Assembly: GCF_027922265.1 (NCBI RefSeq)
Contig: NZ_BSFI01000007.1
Span: 226,979-290,978 of the forward strand
Direction: 5' to 3'
Source: Hansschlegelia plantiphila
GTDB taxonomy: Bacteria; Pseudomonadota; Alphaproteobacteria; Rhizobiales; Methylopilaceae
Length of the DNA: 64,000 bases
The notes beneath the pieces were generated by a model. The model made no database searches, had not been told where the DNA came from, and was given only the letters and a program-made list of their open reading frames with translations. Of this stretch, positions 61,351 to 64,000 are shown in pieces. The stretch's first letter is position 1. The number at the start of each line of letters is the position of its first letter. Both the position numbers and the translations under genes were made by a program.

Positions 61351-61365
61351 TTAACGGCCGGTTAA
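61351..61365. promoter_or_regulatory. CtrA-like box TTAA-N7-TTAA upstream of minC
   Basis: TTAACGGCCGGTTAA is an exact TTAA-N7-TTAA and is also palindromic. It lies 68 bp upstream of the minC start, with two more TTAA half-sites at 61314 and 61330. CtrA directly controls the min operon in Sinorhizobium meliloti, so the same link here is likely, but binding is not shown. Confidence 0.5.
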
Positions 61366-61497
61366 TGCCCCGGCAGTTTTTGCCGAGCGCGGGCCCGGAG
61401 GTTGGGGAGCGCGCGGGGCCGCCCCGCCGCTTTCCCGCCACGGCGCCATGGGCTAGGTGCTGGGAGGCGGGCGGGGCCCGCGAAGGAGACGTCGCCG

Positions 61498-62115
61498 ATG
61501 ACCCGATTTTTCCGCGCGCTCAGCCTGGGCCTCGCGCTGCTGGCGCCGGCCGGCGCTTTCGCCGATCCGGCCACGCTGTCGCGCGAGATGATCGTGGGCG
61601 ACCCCGCGGCCCCGGTCTCCGGCGACCCGAAGGGCGACGTCACGATCGTCGCCTATCTCGACTACAACTGCGGCTTCTGCAAAAAATCCGCCCCCGCGCT
61701 CGAAAAGCTCGTGAAGACCGACGGCGACATCCGCCTCGTCTACAAGGACTGGCCGATCCTCGCGGAATCCTCGGTCTATGCCGCGAAGATCGCGCTCGCG
61801 GCCAAGTATCAGGGCAAATACGACGTCGCGCACAAGGCGCTGATGTCGCTCAAGGGCGCCAAGATCCCGCAGGCGAAGATGCTGGAGGCCGTGAAGGCGG
61901 CGGGGATCGACATGGCCCGGCTCGAGGCGGACGCCGCGGCCCACGACGCCGAGATCGTCGCCCTGCTCAAGCGCAACGACGCGCAGGCCAAGGGCATGGG
62001 CTTCGCCGGCACGCCGGTCTACCTCATCGGTCCGCTGCTGGTCGCCGCCGCGCCCGACTACGATCAGTTCAAGGACGCCGTCGCGCAGGCGAGGGCGCGC
62101 GCTAAGGCCCGCTAG
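61498..62115 (+). CDS. DsbA-family thiol:disulfide oxidoreductase
   Basis: A 205-residue periplasmic thioredoxin-fold protein. A signal peptide (RFFRALSLGLALLAPAGAFA) precedes a DSBA domain with the redox pair in YLDYNCGFCKKSAPALEKL (CGFC near residues 58-61), VYKDWPILAESSVYAAKI and a cis-Pro region FAGTPVYLIG. GAAGGAG precedes ATG 61498. The CGFC active site with the GDVTIVAYLDYNCGFC entry resembles the BdbD/ScsC-type DsbA branch. It is divergent from the minCDE operon and shares its 214-bp upstream region. Confidence 0.9.
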   Translation: MTRFFRALSLGLALLAPAGAFADPATLSREMIVGDPAAPVSGDPKGDVTIVAYLDYNCGFCKKSAPALEKLVKTDGDIRLVYKDWPILAESSVYAAKIALAAKYQGKYDVAHKALMSLKGAKIPQAKMLEAVKAAGIDMARLEADAAAHDAEIVALLKRNDAQAKGMGFAGTPVYLIGPLLVAAAPDYDQFKDAVAQARARAKAR

Positions 62116-62549
62116 CGGCGAACGTCGAGGCGCCGACGGCCCTCTCCGCGAATTCAGAAAGCGCAGCGCCCCAATACGAGCGCCCGGCGGTTCTGCTTTC
62201 GCATCAGCGACATACGTGGTGTTCCCACCTAGGCGGCCCCGCCTCGGCCAGCTAGCACTTGTTCAAACGAACATCTGGTTGCGGCGGCGTGGGGCATTAT
62301 GACGACGATCGCCAGCACCATCGACAGCGCTGAAGGTCTCGGCTCGGACCTCTTCTTTGCTGGCTCCGGCCCATGGACCGCTGGTCTTCGACCGCGCGAC
62401 CTACGCCGCGGCGCAGTTCGCGACGCTCGCCACCCGCCTGACGATCGCAGCCGCGGATTTCATGATTGTCTGGGCAGCGGCGAAGCCCGCATTCCAGTGG
62501 CGACGCATTTCCAACGACATCGGCCCGGGTCAGCCTGAGGGGAAAGACA
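62116..62549. other. 434-bp intergenic region, no supported gene
   Basis: Several overlapping short frames exist on both strands but none has family-like sequence together with a ribosome site. A small inverted element TGTTC-AAAC-GAACA lies near 62262-62275 and could be a promoter or operator for the RTX gene. The last 20 bases carry the GAGGGGAAA ribosome site of that gene. Confidence 0.45.
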
Positions 62550-64000
62550 ATGGCGACTATTGGTCCGACATCAAACGGCAGCGACATCGCCAGCATCCTG
62601 CAGTACGTCGCGCACGTCTGGAATGTATACGCCAGTGACGATAATCATCTTGAATTTTATACGCCGGACATGTCCTACAGTGTAATATTCAGTAGGACGA
62701 TCGCCGCAGGGAATCTCACGGATATAAGATTTGGCCCCGTTGGAGGGGAGCCCGATTGCTATATCACCGGGGTGAGTATGTCCTTCGACGACGCCTACGC
62801 CGCGTTCAACGCCTCTCCGGCGGCGCTTTTTGAGCTCTTCGGCAGCTCGACGTTTGTCGGGACCCAAGGCCGGGACACGATCGCCATGGGGAGCGCCGCC
62901 GACACGCTCCTGATGTCCGATGGGAGCGACACCGGCTCCGGAGGCGGCGGCGACGACAGCATCGACGGAGGATCCGGCTACGATCTCCTGCATGGCGACG
63001 CGGGCGCGGACACGATCGACGGCGGGCTCGACGTCGACGTCATGTATGGGGGCGCGGGCGGCGACACCTTCTTCGTGGACGACGCAAGCGACCAGGTCAT
63101 CGAAAATAATGAGTCTGGCGTCGACCTCGTCAACGCCTCCGTCACCTTCTCGCTCGCCGGACAGTATGTCGAGAACATCACGCTGACAGGCGACCAGGCG
63201 ATAGACGCCGTCGGCAACAGCCTGAACAACGTCCTCACCGGCAACTCCGCCGCCAACACGCTGACCGGCGGGAAGGGAAACGACACCTATTACGTCCAGA
63301 ACGTGGACGATAAGGTCGTGGAGCTTGATGGACAGGGCGCCGATCAGGTGTACTCGACCGTGACCTTCTCGCTCGCCGGCCAATACATCGAGAAGCTGAC
63401 GCTGACCGGCTTCGACGACATCGACGCCACCGGCAATTCGCTGAACAACGCCATCGTGGGCAACGCGGGCGACAATGTGCTCGACGGCGGCGCCGGCGCC
63501 GACACGATGTCGGGCGGCGGAGGCGACGACGACTACTACGTCCAGAACGCTGGCGACGTGGCGAAGGAGCTTGACGGCCAGGGGAACGACCGCGTGCTGA
63601 GCTCCGTGAGCTACGCGCTCACCGGCCAATATGTCGAGCGGCTGCGCCTGACCGGCGACGGCGACGTCCACGCCACCGGCAACACGCTGAACAACACGAT
63701 CGCCGGCAATGCGGGCGACAATGTCATCGACGGATGGTCGGGCGCCGACACGATGGCCGGCGGGAGCGGCGCGGACACCTTCGTGTTCGACACCAAGCTC
63801 GGCGCGAGCAACGTCGACCACATCACCGACTTCAAGGCGGCGGACGACACGATACGGCTGGAGAACGGGGTTTTTACGGGGCTGTCGACGGGCGCGCTGG
63901 CGGCGGACGCTTTCCACATCGGGACGACGGCCGCCGACGCGCAGGATCGCGTCATCTACAACGCGACCACCGGAGCGCTGTTCTTCGACCGCGACGGCAC
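62550..64000 (+). CDS. RTX/hemolysin-type calcium-binding protein (3' truncated by window edge)
   Basis: At least 483 residues, open at the window end. From ATG 62550 (after GAGGGGAAA) an N-terminal domain of about 110 residues (VGGEPDCYITGVSMSFDDAY) leads to glycine-rich nonapeptides (GGGGDDSIDGGSGYDLLHGD and GGAGADTMSGGGGDDDYYV). Three long repeats follow, each holding a strand unit like TFSLAGQYVENITLTG and NSLNNVLTGN, spaced about 73 and 82 residues. The end, DTFVFDTKLGASNVDHITDF then DRVIYNATTGALFFDRDG, is the usual RTX C-terminal part, so only a few tens of residues are missing. It needs calcium and a type I secretion system, which is not in the window. Confidence 0.9.
   Translation, partial: MATIGPTSNGSDIASILQYVAHVWNVYASDDNHLEFYTPDMSYSVIFSRTIAAGNLTDIRFGPVGGEPDCYITGVSMSFDDAYAAFNASPAALFELFGSSTFVGTQGRDTIAMGSAADTLLMSDGSDTGSGGGGDDSIDGGSGYDLLHGDAGADTIDGGLDVDVMYGGAGGDTFFVDDASDQVIENNESGVDLVNASVTFSLAGQYVENITLTGDQAIDAVGNSLNNVLTGNSAANTLTGGKGNDTYYVQNVDDKVVELDGQGADQVYSTVTFSLAGQYIEKLTLTGFDDIDATGNSLNNAIVGNAGDNVLDGGAGADTMSGGGGDDDYYVQNAGDVAKELDGQGNDRVLSSVSYALTGQYVERLRLTGDGDVHATGNTLNNTIAGNAGDNVIDGWSGADTMAGGSGADTFVFDTKLGASNVDHITDFKAADDTIRLENGVFTGLSTGALAADAFHIGTTAADAQDRVIYNATTGALFFDRDG

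Noticed and set aside
62297..62596. Small genes on either strand upstream of the RTX gene
   Set aside because: The frames overlap each other, lack ribosome sites and show no conserved sequence.

Overview
The window reads as chromosome of a high-GC alphaproteobacterium of the order Hyphomicrobiales (Rhizobiales). The supporting markers are DUF1013/TrcR, DUF1192, DUF1465, DUF1289, the DUF1214-DUF1254 pair, DUF2336, a YcgN-like protein, minCDE, cobS/cobT, a propionyl-CoA synthetase and a bacteriophytochrome-HisKA_2 kinase. Codon use is uniformly GC-rich, with two AT-rich exceptions (about 25,977-26,467 and 50,720-52,610). A Methylopilaceae-like methylotroph would fit, but the genus cannot be fixed from the sequence alone. 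No rRNA, tRNA, CRISPR array or transposase was seen.

Layout. 1-8.6 kb: the 3' end of an adenine deaminase gene, then a surface-glycan locus: a GT4 glycosyltransferase, a polysialyltransferase-like protein, two paralogous putative glycosyltransferases (DUF6716-like), a short NeuB-type nonulosonate synthase lacking the SAF domain, and a CMP-nonulosonate synthetase fused to a HAD phosphatase. 8.7-12.8 kb: a transglutaminase-like protein, a pyruvate-oxidase-like ThDP enzyme with DUF3175 and several small proteins. 12.9-15.9 kb: an MFS-SDR pair divergent from a LysR regulator. 16-20.7 kb: dusA, a TSUP permease, DUF1289, cobS and cobT. 20.9-24.7 kb: a tightly overlapping gamma-glutamyltransferase-phnM-DUF1045-monooxygenase operon. 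24.9-33.4 kb: hemH, an AT-rich membrane-protein gene, an SPFH/NfeD pair, an ALDH7-type dehydrogenase, putA, and a 24-codon small gene with its own promoter and terminator. 33.4-38.6 kb: an EAL protein, prpE, trcR, DUF1192, DUF1465 and rpmE. 38.8-44.9 kb: an ABC exporter, a GNAT, a MotA/MotB-like pair, DUF2336, and an intergenic region with two CtrA-like boxes. 44.8-49.3 kb: a decayed gene, DUF1254/DUF1214, and a class A PBP whose coding sequence carries two in-frame copies of a palindromic repeat. 49.4-55.7 kb: ycgN, a methyltransferase-fold gene, an AT-rich DUF262/DUF1524 (GmrSD-like) defence islet, an HTH protein, MipA/OmpV and a LytTR regulator. 56-64 kb: DUF2147, DUF3309, the phytochrome kinase, minCDE with an upstream CtrA-like site, a DsbA-like thioredoxin, and an RTX protein that runs off the window.

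The best candidates for undescribed biology are four. First, the compact nonulosonic-acid glycan locus (2.5-8.6 kb): its synthase lacks the domain that contacts the N-acetyl group in classical NeuB, and paralogous transferases flank the synthesis genes. Second, the palindromic repeats translated within the PBP gene (48.68-49.06 kb), one of them split by two further hairpins. Third, the 24-codon gene with a full-length Shine-Dalgarno (33.19-33.41 kb). Fourth, the single-gene restriction islet (50.8-52.5 kb). All functional assignments rest on reading motifs by eye; no database search was run.
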